A program made the translations under genes and the position numbers. Under the pieces are notes generated by a model. The model ran no database searches. It was not told where the DNA came from and saw only the letters and a list, made by a program, of their open reading frames with translations. 64,000 bases of DNA. It comes from Actinomadura citrea (GTDB lineage: Bacteria; Actinomycetota; Actinomycetes; Streptosporangiales; Streptosporangiaceae). The stretch spans positions 6,696,001 to 6,760,000 of the forward strand of contig NZ_JACCBT010000001.1 in NCBI RefSeq assembly GCF_013409045.1, written 5' to 3'. Positions 25,411 to 32,906 of the stretch are shown here, piece after piece. How positions within the stretch are numbered: the first letter of the stretch is position 1; every line of letters begins with the position of its first letter.

Positions 25411-26371
25411 TGTAGTGCCAGTCGCCGTCCGGCTTCTCCTGCTCGTCCAGGTCGACCTCGACGCCGGGCAGCGCGGCCCGCACCCGCTCGATCATCGTGT
25501 CGGACAGGAAGTGGTGGTGCAGGTCCAGCTTGCGCAGATGGGTGAGCGGCTGGCCGGCCAGCAGCGCCTCGGCGCCCTGGTCGGTCAGGATGCCCATCGC
25601 CAGGCTCAGCGACTCCAGCCGGGCGACGACCGGCGCGCCGGCGACCGCCGCCGCGATCTCGTCCTGGATCTCGCTGTCCTCCAGGCCGAGGTGGCGCAGC
25701 GCCGGCAGCCGCTCGCCGGACAGGAACGGCGCGAGGTCGGCGACGGTGGTGTCGCCGCCGTAGTTCGCCTCGCCGAGCCACAGGTCGAGGTGCCTCAGGT
25801 TCGGCAGGTCGCTCGCCCCGACGGCGCGGACGATCCGCGCCGGCAGCCCGCCCGACTCGAACCGCAGCACCTTCAGCGCCTCGCTCTTGATCGGGTCGAG
25901 GGAGAGCTCCTGCGCACCGCGCACCTCCAACCGCTCCAGGTCGGGGAACGCGGCGAAAAGGGGCGAGATGTCGGCGTGCTCGATCCAGGAGATCTCCGCC
26001 TCCTCGCCGGTGATGTCCCCGAGGAACAGCGACCGCAGCTTCGGGAACGACGCGGCCGCCCCGGTCAGCAGCGCCACCGGGTCGGGGACCTTCTCGAGCT
26101 CGTAGGACGCGCCCCAGTAGCCGATGATGAGCGCCGTCACCTCGGTGGTGTCGATCGTCTCCAGGAACCGCGCGAAGACCTCGCCGAACGGCTCCTCGTC
26201 GAAGGAGGTCCCGACGAACCAGGCGGCCTCGCCCGCGGGCGGGAAGTCCTCTCCGCTGACGGGATCGGAGCCCGCGCCGCGGCCGTCGTCCTCCTCCTCG
26301 GTGCCGGTGTCCTCGTTGAACGTGGCCACCGGCAGGCCGACATATTCCTCAAGGTGCTGATAGATGCCCAT
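25394..26371 (-). CDS. STM4015 family leucine-rich-repeat protein (copy B)
   Basis: A 325-residue paralogue of copy A, first gene of the operon. The LRR core is closely matched (APVVARLESLSLAMGILTDQ, GQPLTHLRKLDLHHHFLSD), while the N-terminal 60 residues differ and carry an acidic insert (EDTGTEEEDDGRGAGSD). The tail is YIAVSE. ATG at 26371 has GAAGGGG just upstream, chosen over an upstream start at 26398. The operon promoter must lie in the 89 bp between this start and the end of metQ, or further upstream through readthrough. Confidence 0.87.
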   Translation of the reverse strand: MGIYQHLEEYVGLPVATFNEDTGTEEEDDGRGAGSDPVSGEDFPPAGEAAWFVGTSFDEEPFGEVFARFLETIDTTEVTALIIGYWGASYELEKVPDPVALLTGAAASFPKLRSLFLGDITGEEAEISWIEHADISPLFAAFPDLERLEVRGAQELSLDPIKSEALKVLRFESGGLPARIVRAVGASDLPNLRHLDLWLGEANYGGDTTVADLAPFLSGERLPALRHLGLEDSEIQDEIAAAVAGAPVVARLESLSLAMGILTDQGAEALLAGQPLTHLRKLDLHHHFLSDTMIERVRAALPGVEVDLDEQEKPDGDWHYIAVSE

Positions 26372-26460
26372 GGGTCCCCTTCGCCTGATCGTCGGCACAT
26401 GTCCTATCAGGACCGGCGGACAAACCGCGCCGGTTTCCGCGGTTCGGGGAACGGTCCGGG

Positions 26461-27276
26461 TCAGGAGGCGATCAGCACCGACCCCTTGTACTTGTCCTCG
26501 ACGAACTTCTTCACCTCGGGGCCCTGCAGCAGCTGGACGAGCTTCTTCACGCGCGGGTCGTCCTTGTCCTCCGGCAGCGTGACGATGCCGTTGGCGTAGG
26601 GGTTGCCCTCGGCCTTCTCGGCGGCGAGCGCGTCCCTGTTCGGGGCGAGCCCGGCCTCGATGGCGTAGTTGCCGTTGATCACCGACAGGTCGACGTCCTC
26701 CAGCGAGCGGGGCAGCTGCGCGGCCTTGAGCGGCTTGAACTTCAGGCCCTTGGGATTGCTCGCGACGTCCCGCTCGGTCGCGCTGGTCGGCGCGTCCGGC
26801 TTGAGGGTGATCAGGCCGTTGTCGGCGAGCAGCTTCAGCGAGCGCCCCTCGTTGGCCGGGTCGTTCGGCACGGCGACGGTCGCGCCCTGCGGGACGGCCT
26901 GCAGGCTCTTCACCTTCTTCGAGTACACGCCGAGGGGCTCCAGGTGCACGGGCGCGACGAACGCCAGCTTCGTCCCGGACTTCTTCTCGAACTCCTCCAT
27001 GAACGGCACATGCTGGAAGTAGTTGGCGGTGACCTGCTTCTCCTTCAGCGCGGTGTTCGGCTGCTGGTAGTCGCTGAAGGTGACGATCTCCAGCTTGAGG
27101 CCGGCCTTGCCCGCCAGGTCGTCCTTGACGTACTTGAGGATGTCGCCGTGCGGGACGGGGTTGACCGCGACCTTGAGCGGGGCGTCCGGATCGTCGGACG
27201 CCGAGGAGGAGCCGCAGGCGGTGAGGCCCGTGAGGAGGGCGACGGAGGCCAGCGCGGCGGTGAGCTTGCGAAGCAC
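26461..27276 (-). CDS. metQ: MetQ/NlpA family methionine-binding lipoprotein
   Basis: A 271-residue substrate-binding protein. A lipoprotein signal peptide ends in the lipobox LTAC with Cys21, so it should be anchored on the outer face of the membrane. NlpA/MetQ hallmarks are VNPVPHGDILKYVKDDL, TFSDYQQPNTALKEKQVTAN and YFQHVPFMEEF. It delivers D/L-methionine to the MetNI transporter encoded just upstream. It lies 37 bp after metI in the metN-metI-metQ operon. Confidence 0.93.
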   Translation of the reverse strand: MLRKLTAALASVALLTGLTACGSSSASDDPDAPLKVAVNPVPHGDILKYVKDDLAGKAGLKLEIVTFSDYQQPNTALKEKQVTANYFQHVPFMEEFEKKSGTKLAFVAPVHLEPLGVYSKKVKSLQAVPQGATVAVPNDPANEGRSLKLLADNGLITLKPDAPTSATERDVASNPKGLKFKPLKAAQLPRSLEDVDLSVINGNYAIEAGLAPNRDALAAEKAEGNPYANGIVTLPEDKDDPRVKKLVQLLQGPEVKKFVEDKYKGSVLIAS

Positions 27277-27313
27277 GAGGAGTGCCTTTCTCTGTGGTTC
27301 CAGGGGATCGGTG

Positions 27314-27970
27314 CTATTTGTGGGTCAGCCGGCGGGCGACGAGGTCTCCCGCGGCCTGGATGATCAGGACGATGACGACCAGCAGCGCCACGGTGGAGAC
27401 CATGACCTTGGTCTCGAAGCGCTCGTAGCCGTAGACGACGGCGAGGTTGCCGAGCCCGCCGCCGCCGACCGTCCCGGCCATGGCCGTGTAGCCGATGAGC
27501 GCGATGACGGTGACGGTCAGCCCGGACACCAGGCCCGGCCGCGCCTCGCGCAGCAGGACCTTGCCGACGATCTCGCGGCGGGTGGCGCCCATCGCGTCCG
27601 CCGCGGCGACGACGCCCGGGTCGACCTCGCGCAGCGCGATCTCGACGAGCCGCGCGTAGAACGGAATGGCGCCCACGGTCAGCGGGACGATCGCGGCGGC
27701 GTTGCCGATGCTGGTGCCGACGACCGCCCGGGTGAACGGGATGATCGCCACCATCAGGATCAGGAACGGCAGCGACCGGCCGATGTTGACCACGACGCCG
27801 AGCACGCCGTTGACCGGCGGCGCTGGCAGCAGCCCGCCCCGCTCGGTGATCACCAGCAGCACCCCGGCCAGGAGCCCGAGGACGGCGGTGAACAGCGTCG
27901 CGACGCCGGTCATGTAGAGGGTCTCGCGGGTGGCGGGCCACAGCAGCGGCATGACCTCGTCCCAGCTCAT
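27314..27970 (-). CDS. metI: Methionine ABC transporter permease MetI
   Basis: A 218-residue inner membrane permease with about five or six transmembrane helices (TLYMTGVATLFTAVLGLLAG, SLPFLILMVAIIPFTRAVVG, SGLTVTVIALIGYTAMAGTV, STVALLVVIVLIIQAAGDLV). The ATPase-docking EAA-type loop is ALREVDPGVVAAADAMGATR. ATG at 27970 overlaps the metN stop (ATGA). It forms the transmembrane dimer of the MetNIQ importer. Confidence 0.93.
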   Translation of the reverse strand: MSWDEVMPLLWPATRETLYMTGVATLFTAVLGLLAGVLLVITERGGLLPAPPVNGVLGVVVNIGRSLPFLILMVAIIPFTRAVVGTSIGNAAAIVPLTVGAIPFYARLVEIALREVDPGVVAAADAMGATRREIVGKVLLREARPGLVSGLTVTVIALIGYTAMAGTVGGGGLGNLAVVYGYERFETKVMVSTVALLVVIVLIIQAAGDLVARRLTHK

Positions 27971-29004
27971 CGGGGGTCCTCCTGTACGGGGTTTCCGACC
28001 TGCACGGGGTTTCCGACCACGGGGTTTCCGACCTGCACGGCCAGGCCGGACTCGCGCAGGAACGCCAGCTGCGCGGCGTTGTCCGCCGGGTCGCCGGGCA
28101 GTTCGAGCTGGAGCCGGCCGACGCGCTCGCCGCCGACCGTCTCCACGGCGCCGCCGAGGATGTTGACGTCCAGCGCGTACTTGCGGGCCAGGGCCGACAC
28201 GAACGGCTCGTCGGTCGCGCCGCCGGTGAAGGTGACCTCGACCAGCGTCGTGCCGTCGCGGGGCTCGGCGGGCGGCAGCGGGAACAGGCCGCGCGCCAGC
28301 TCCGAGCCCGGGCGGGCGAGCAGCGCGGGCACCGGCCCCGACTCGGTGAACCGGCCCTCCCGCATGACCGCGGCCGAGTCGCAGATGCGCTTCACCACGT
28401 CCATCTCGTGGGTGATGAGCAGGATCGTGAGGCCGAGCCGGCGGTTGAGGTCGCGCAGCAGCTCCAGGATCGAGGCGGTCGTCTCGGGGTCGAGCGCCGA
28501 CGTCGCCTCGTCCGACAGCAGCACCTTCGGCCGTCCCGCGAGCGCCCGGGCGATGCCGACGCGCTGCTTCTGGCCGCCGGAGATCTTCGCCGGGTGGGCC
28601 TTCGCGTGCTCGGTGAGCCCGACGAGGTCCAGCAGCTCGGCGACGCGCCCGGCCCGCTCGGCGCGCGGGACGCCCATGACCTCCAGCGGGAACGCGACGT
28701 TCCCGGCGACGGTCCTGCTGCCGAGCAGGCCGAAATGCTGGTGGATCATGCCGATGCCCTGGCGCGCCCGGCGCAGCTCCCCGCCGCGCAGCGCGAGCAG
28801 GTCCCGGCCGCCGACCACGACGCGGCCCTCGTCCGGGCGCTCCAGCAGGTTGACGCAGCGCAGCAGGGTGCTCTTGCCGGCGCCGCTGCGGCCTAGCACG
28901 CCGAAGACCTCGCCCTCGGCGACGGTCAGGTCGACGCCGTCGACGGCGGTCACCTCGCGGCCGCGGCCGCGGTAGACCTTACGAAGTTTTTCGATCTGAA
29001 TCAC
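27967..29004 (-). CDS. metN: Methionine ABC transporter ATP-binding protein MetN
   Basis: A 345-residue ATPase: Walker A GRSGAGKST, Q-loop MIHQHFGLL, signature ISGGQKQRVGIARAL, Walker B VLLSDEATSALDP (S in place of the usual L/F before the DE). A C-terminal NIL domain (about 250-320) senses methionine for trans-inhibition in E. coli. The last 20 residues are a repeat-encoded tail (VQVGNPVVGNPVQVGNPV), unusual for the family. GTG at 29004 lacks a strong ribosome site. The 396-bp leader upstream is structured. Confidence 0.93.
   Translation of the reverse strand: MIQIEKLRKVYRGRGREVTAVDGVDLTVAEGEVFGVLGRSGAGKSTLLRCVNLLERPDEGRVVVGGRDLLALRGGELRRARQGIGMIHQHFGLLGSRTVAGNVAFPLEVMGVPRAERAGRVAELLDLVGLTEHAKAHPAKISGGQKQRVGIARALAGRPKVLLSDEATSALDPETTASILELLRDLNRRLGLTILLITHEMDVVKRICDSAAVMREGRFTESGPVPALLARPGSELARGLFPLPPAEPRDGTTLVEVTFTGGATDEPFVSALARKYALDVNILGGAVETVGGERVGRLQLELPGDPADNAAQLAFLRESGLAVQVGNPVVGNPVQVGNPVQEDPR
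27988..28038. repeat. Short tandem repeats encoding the MetN C-terminal tail
   Basis: Three tandem copies (27988-28005, 28006-28020, 28021-28038) of GGGGTTTCCGACCTGCAC, the middle one shortened by 3 bp, keep the frame and encode the V-G-N-P repeats at the end of MetN. This is probably a slippage-prone micro-expansion. Confidence 0.85.
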
Positions 29005-29113
29005 AGGGAATCACCCATGCGGACGGGGGCCGCCGGAGCGCGGCGGCGTTCAGGACGGGTCGGCGATCAGGATCTGCCGGGTGTCGGAGGATGCGCCGAG
29101 GCGGCGCCCCGCG

Positions 29114-29234
29114 CTCAGGAAAGACCGGGCGGGTACGGTGCGTGGCTCAGCAGGTGGCGTTCGAAACACATGCGCGACTCAGGGGGTCGGAGTTCGCTCG
29201 CTTCGGGGCGCGAGTCTCAGGCGGGGGCCCTCAG
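29114..29234. repeat. Five CTCAG motifs upstream of metN, three at 32-bp spacing
   Basis: CTCAG starts at 29114, 29146, 29178, 29216 and 29230. The first three are exactly 32 bp apart, close to three helical turns, with loosely similar flanks. By chance about 0.1 would be expected in this length on one strand at equal base frequencies. Could be regulator half-sites or part of the leader RNA. Confidence 0.4.
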
Positions 29235-29257
29235 TGGTCACACATTCGCCGGCAACA

Positions 29258-29312
29258 CGTACGCCGCATGGCCCGCCGCATCGGCGGGCGGTGCTCATGG
29301 CACGGGCGTACG
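29258..29312 (-). ncRNA. Three-way-junction RNA element candidate in metN leader
   Basis: Three nested perfect helices: P1 29258-29265 with 29305-29312 (8 bp), P2 29271-29278 with 29282-29289 (8 bp, 3-nt loop), P3 29291-29294 with 29300-29303 (4 bp, 5-nt loop). Junction strands are 5, 1 and 1 nt. The compact fold about 250 nt before metN could be a riboswitch-like leader or the terminator region of the preceding operon. No known class recognised. Confidence 0.4.
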
Positions 29313-29400
29313 GAAGGCATATCAGCAGTTAACCGGCCACACACCGATGACGCAAATCCACCCGGTGTGATGCTCATCGCTCCGGATCGCGGCGTTCGCC

Positions 29401-30201
29401 CTAGCCGTCGCGGTAGTCGATGTAGGTCCCGCCCGAGCCGCTGCGGACGGAGATCCGGCGAGGCGAGCGGTCGTCGTAGACGGCCGGGTTGAGGTGGGCG
29501 TTGCCCGCGCCGGTCCACCCGGCGACCCGGTAACGCGAGCCCGGCGGGACGATGATCTTCACGGTGCCGGACCCCGCGGAGGCGTCCACCGCGCCCGGGG
29601 GCTCGGCGTAGCGGAGGTCGAGGGTGCCCGACGACACGTCCGCCTGCGTCTTCGGCGCGGCGAGGGCGCGGCCGGTGATCGTGCCGGACCTCGCCAGCAG
29701 CCGCAGCCGACCGCGCGCGCCGGTGACGTCGATCTCCCCGGACCCGGTCCGCAGGTCGAGGTCGCCGGTCACCCCGCGCACGTCGATCCGCCCGGAGCCG
29801 GAGACCGCCGACACGCGCGCCCCGGCCGGGACCTGGACGTCGATGTCCGCCCCGCATTCGGCGCCCGGCCAGTCCGGCCCCGAGCAGCGGAAGGTGACGA
29901 ACAGGACGTCGTCCACCAGCGACTCGGTGAACTCGGGCCTGTTCGGCCCCCAGCGGAGATCCTTGTAGACGCGCGCCTCGCCGTCCGATCCCGGCCCGAT
30001 CGAGACCTCGGCGCCGCTCACGTCCAGCCGCACCTCCCGGATCGTGTGCCGGTAGGGGGTCATGGACGTCGAGGTCCGCTGGACGACCCGGCCGAACGCC
30101 AGCAGGCCGGCGGGCGCGACCACGGCCAGCGCGGTCGCGAGCGCCAGCACGATCCAGACGGCGCGGCGCCTCGGCCGGTCCGGTGCGGCCGGGGCCGTCA
30201 C
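29401..30201 (-). CDS. DUF4097-type surface-anchored protein of a two-component operon
   Basis: A 266-residue protein with one N-terminal membrane helix (AVWIVLALATALAVVAPAGL) and an external beta-helix of DUF4097/putative-adhesin type, seen as GSG-spaced strands (SAVSGSGRIDVRGVTGDLDL, RTGSGEIDVTGARGRLRLLA, VDASAGSGTVKIIVPPGSRY). Such proteins often accompany LiaFSR-like envelope-stress systems. Its GTG overlaps the response-regulator stop (GTGA), so sensor kinase, regulator and this protein are co-expressed. A role in sensing or as output of that system is inference. Confidence 0.82.
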   Translation of the reverse strand: MTAPAAPDRPRRRAVWIVLALATALAVVAPAGLLAFGRVVQRTSTSMTPYRHTIREVRLDVSGAEVSIGPGSDGEARVYKDLRWGPNRPEFTESLVDDVLFVTFRCSGPDWPGAECGADIDVQVPAGARVSAVSGSGRIDVRGVTGDLDLRTGSGEIDVTGARGRLRLLARSGTITGRALAAPKTQADVSSGTLDLRYAEPPGAVDASAGSGTVKIIVPPGSRYRVAGWTGAGNAHLNPAVYDDRSPRRISVRSGSGGTYIDYRDG

Positions 30202-30845
30202 CCCTCGCCGCCCAGGAAGCGCAGCACGGCGAGGACGCGGCGGTGGTCGCCCTCGGCGTGCGGGAGGTCGAGCTTGGCGAAGATGCCGTTGATGTGCTTG
30301 GCGACCGCGCTCTCGCTCACCACCAGCGCCGCGGCGATGCCCGCGTTGGAGCGCCCCTCGGCCATGAGGGCGAGCACCTCCCTCTCGCGCGGGGTGAGCC
30401 GGTCGAGCGGGTCGCGGTGCCGGCGCAGCAGCAGCTGCGAGACGACCTCGGGGTCCAGCGCGGTGCCGCCGGAGGCGACCCGGCGCAGCGCGTCCAGGAA
30501 CACCGACACGTCCGCGACGCGGTCCTTGAGCAGGTAGCCGACCCCGCTGGTGCTGGTCGACAGCAGGTCGGCCGCGTACCGCTCCTCGACGTACTGCGAC
30601 AGCAGCAGCACGGCGGTCTCGGGCGTCTCGCGCCGCATCACCAGAGCCGCGCGCACGCCCTCGTCGGTGAAACCGGGCGGCATCCGGACGTCCACGATCG
30701 CCGCGTCGGGCCGGTGCTCGCGCACGGCGGCGAGCAGTCCCTCGGCCTCGCCGACGGCCGCGGCGACCTCGAACCCGGAAGTCTCCAGGAGCTTGATCAG
30801 CCCGGCCCGCAGCAGGACCGAGTCCTCGGCGATCACAATGCGCAC
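30198..30845 (-). CDS. NarL/LuxR-family response regulator
   Basis: A 215-residue regulator: receiver domain with acidic pocket IAEDS, phospho-acceptor Asp in AAIVDVRMPPG, and Lys in YLLKDRV; LuxR HTH at about 145-205 (LTPREREVLALMAEGRSNAG, SAVAKHINGIFAKL). GTG at 30845 begins the canonical VRIVIAED and overlaps the kinase 3' end by 13 nt. It pairs with the upstream kinase; targets probably include its own operon with the DUF4097 protein. Confidence 0.93.
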   Translation of the reverse strand: MRIVIAEDSVLLRAGLIKLLETSGFEVAAAVGEAEGLLAAVREHRPDAAIVDVRMPPGFTDEGVRAALVMRRETPETAVLLLSQYVEERYAADLLSTSTSGVGYLLKDRVADVSVFLDALRRVASGGTALDPEVVSQLLLRRHRDPLDRLTPREREVLALMAEGRSNAGIAAALVVSESAVAKHINGIFAKLDLPHAEGDHRRVLAVLRFLGGEG

Positions 30846-32092
30846 GGCAACTCCACGGTGACGGTCGTCGGGCCCCCCGCGGGGCTGGTGATCCGGAAGG
30901 TGCCGTCCACGGACCGGACGCGGCGGGCGAGCCCGGTCAGGCCGGTCCCGGCGGCCGGGTCGGCGCCGCCCGCGCCGTCGTCGCGGACGGTCACCAGCAG
31001 CGCGTCGCCGCGGCGGGCCACGCGGACGTCCACCTCGTTCGCTCGCGCGTGCTTGACGACGTTGGTGAGGGCCTCGGAGACGACGAAGTAGGCGACCGCC
31101 TCGACGGTGGAGGAGGCGCGCGGCTCGATGTCGACGCGGAGCCGGACGGGCAGCGGCACCCGCGCGGCGACGCCGGACAGGGCGGCGTCCAGGCCGCGGT
31201 CCTCCAGCACGGCCGGGTGCAGGCCGCGGATCAGGCCGCGCAGCTCGGTCAGCGCCGCCTTCGCCTCCTCGTGCGCCTCCACGATCACGCGCATGGCCTC
31301 GTCCGGGACGCCGGTGAGCGTCTCGCGCGCCAGGCCGAGGTTGAGCGCGAGGGAGACGAGCCGCTGCTGGGCGCCGTCGTGCAGGTCCCGTTCGATGCGG
31401 CGGCGCTCGATGTCGGCGGCGTCCACCACGCTGGCGCGCTTCTCTGCCAGGTCCTCGACGCGCCGCTGCAGTTCCTTCGCGCGGTCGGGGCCGAGCAGCG
31501 CGGCGGCGGCGCGGGCGTCCAGGAGCCGGACGCCCGCCGCCGCCCACGGCGCCGCCGCCAGGAGCAGCACCCCGACCGCGGTGAGGACGGCGAACCGCTG
31601 CGGATGGTCGACCAACCGGTCGGTGGAGTGCACCGCCCACGCGTAGGTCGCGGACGTGGCGAGGGCGAGCCCGGCCGCCCACGCCGCGATCACGACCAGC
31701 CCGCCGAGGGCGAGGAACGGCCCGGCCAGCAGGTGGTACTGGACCACCCGCCACAGCTCGGGCGAGCGCAGGTCGCGCAGCGCGTCCCAGGCGCGCCCGT
31801 CGTCGAAGCCGGGCATCCGCGGGATGTCGAGACCGAGCATCGCCCAGCACCGCTCCCGCTGCCATGACGTCAGCGGGCGCAGCGCGAGCAGCAGCAGAAG
31901 CACCGACGCGCCGGTGAGCAGGAGGATCGGCGTCACCCGCATCGGCGTCCAGACCGTCCAGAGGGAGCCGAGGATCAGCCACCCGGCGAGCTGCAGCGGC
32001 ACCCCGGAGGCGACGAACACCGTGTCGCGCCATGCCGCGGCCGACCACGGAGCGTGCACGCGGACGCGCCGGGCCGCGGAGAGGGATGCCAT
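30833..32092 (-). CDS. Sensor histidine kinase (HisKA_3/NarX type)
   Basis: A 419-residue kinase. Four to six hydrophobic helices lie in the first 215 residues (GVPLQLAGWLILGSLW, ILLLTGASVLLLLLALRPL, ALGGLVVIAAWAAGLALA, AVLTAVGVLLLAAAPWAAAG), typical of the actinobacterial PspC/LiaS-like sensor domain. The phospho-acceptor box is ERRRIERDLHDGAQQRLVSL, and the ATPase has VSEALTNVVKHA and GTGLTGLARRV. ATG at 32092 is used; 32128 is an alternative, neither with a good ribosome site. It forms an operon with the regulator and the DUF4097 protein. Confidence 0.9.
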   Translation of the reverse strand: MASLSAARRVRVHAPWSAAAWRDTVFVASGVPLQLAGWLILGSLWTVWTPMRVTPILLLTGASVLLLLLALRPLTSWQRERCWAMLGLDIPRMPGFDDGRAWDALRDLRSPELWRVVQYHLLAGPFLALGGLVVIAAWAAGLALATSATYAWAVHSTDRLVDHPQRFAVLTAVGVLLLAAAPWAAAGVRLLDARAAAALLGPDRAKELQRRVEDLAEKRASVVDAADIERRRIERDLHDGAQQRLVSLALNLGLARETLTGVPDEAMRVIVEAHEEAKAALTELRGLIRGLHPAVLEDRGLDAALSGVAARVPLPVRLRVDIEPRASSTVEAVAYFVVSEALTNVVKHARANEVDVRVARRGDALLVTVRDDGAGGADPAAGTGLTGLARRVRSVDGTFRITSPAGGPTTVTVELPCAL

Positions 32093-32272
32093 GGGGAAAC
32101 CGTATTGCCCCAGTTCGGGTGCCGCCATGAACCAGGGTGCAGGGCCGGGGGTGAACCCAGTGCCACCCCGGATCGGAAGGGTGCGCTACTGATCGCGCGG
32201 CGGTTCCCGGCGAGGCTTTGATCAGGCATCCGGGCAGCGGATGCGCACCGATCACCGTCCGCAGGAGTTCCC

Positions 32273-32812
32273 ATGGTCGCCGTCGTCGCCCGCCCCCGTC
32301 CCCCCTCCCCCCGTCCCGCGGTCGCCGTCCGGCGCCGGCCGCGCTCCGCGCCCGGCCCCGTCGCGCGACGGACGGCGGGAGGCCGGCGGCTCGGCTGGGC
32401 GTTCATCGGAGGCGCCGCGGCGCTGGTGCCCTGGATGTGGATGCTCGCCGCCACCATGCCGCCCACCACCACGGTGTCGAACTGGTCCACCGCCTGGTTG
32501 GGGCTGGACGCGATGGAGGCCGCCGCGCTGCTCGGCACCGGCGTGCTGCTCCTGCGACGCGATCCGCGCCACGGCCTGGGCGCCGCCGCGGCCGGGACGC
32601 TGCTGGCCGTCGACGCCTGGTTCGACGTGATGACCGCCCCGCCCGGCGGGGAGCGGGCGATGGCGATCGCCCTGGCCGCGGGGGTGGAACTGCCGCTGGC
32701 CGCACTGTGCGCCACCCTCGCCGCGCGGGCGTTCCGGCCCCGCGGGCCGGTGGTCGACCATGAGATGAAGGACAGATGGCAAAGGCTTGTCGGGAGTACG
32801 CCAGACGGGTGA
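32273..32812 (+). CDS. Small integral membrane protein, unknown function
   Basis: A 179-residue protein. A basic, Pro-rich N-terminus is followed by four hydrophobic helices (GWAFIGGAAALVPWMWMLAA, AMEAAALLGTGVLLL, GLGAAAAGTLLAVDAWFDV, ALAAGVELPLAALCATLAAR). The spacing and the VPWMWML and DAWFDVM segments suggest a family of small actinobacterial membrane proteins, but I cannot name it. GGAG lies 6 nt before the ATG. It is divergent from the kinase operon and followed by a hairpin terminator. Confidence 0.8.
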   Translation: MVAVVARPRPPSPRPAVAVRRRPRSAPGPVARRTAGGRRLGWAFIGGAAALVPWMWMLAATMPPTTTVSNWSTAWLGLDAMEAAALLGTGVLLLRRDPRHGLGAAAAGTLLAVDAWFDVMTAPPGGERAMAIALAAGVELPLAALCATLAARAFRPRGPVVDHEMKDRWQRLVGSTPDG

Positions 32813-32850
32813 AACCAGACGAGCCGGACGTCTAGAGTGAGTGCCACGTG

Positions 32851-32875
32851 GGGCCCTCTCGCGGGAGGGCCCTTT
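32851..32875 (+). terminator. 8-bp GC stem with T-run
   Basis: GGGCCCTC (32851-32858), a 6-nt loop, GAGGGCCC (32865-32872) and TTT. It lies 38 bp after the small membrane protein gene and 32 bp before the next start; it may be a terminator of the first or an attenuator in the leader of the second. Confidence 0.6.
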
Positions 32876-32906
32876 GCCCTGCCTGCACGATCAGAGGTCC
32901 CCCATC

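Larger units (their letters stand above)
29005..29400. other. metNIQ leader region, structured, no gene supported
   Basis: No frame on either strand has convincing support. The region holds a three-way-junction fold at 29258-29312 and five CTCAG motifs (CTGAG on the metN strand). It should contain the metN promoter and a 5' leader. I compared it by eye with SAM-I, SAM-II and SAM-IV consensus sequences and found no match. Confidence 0.55.

Noticed and set aside
29101..29170. Short leader peptide on the metN strand (MCFERHLLSHAPYPPGLS)
   Set aside because: No ribosome site, no run of methionine or cysteine codons, and no attenuator hairpin linked to it.
29005..29400. Possible SAM-I/SAM-IV riboswitch and small + strand ORF (29017-29370) upstream of metN
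   Set aside because: The conserved core sequences of SAM-I, SAM-II and SAM-IV are not present by eye, and the ORF has no coding bias or ribosome site. Only an unassigned structured element is reported.
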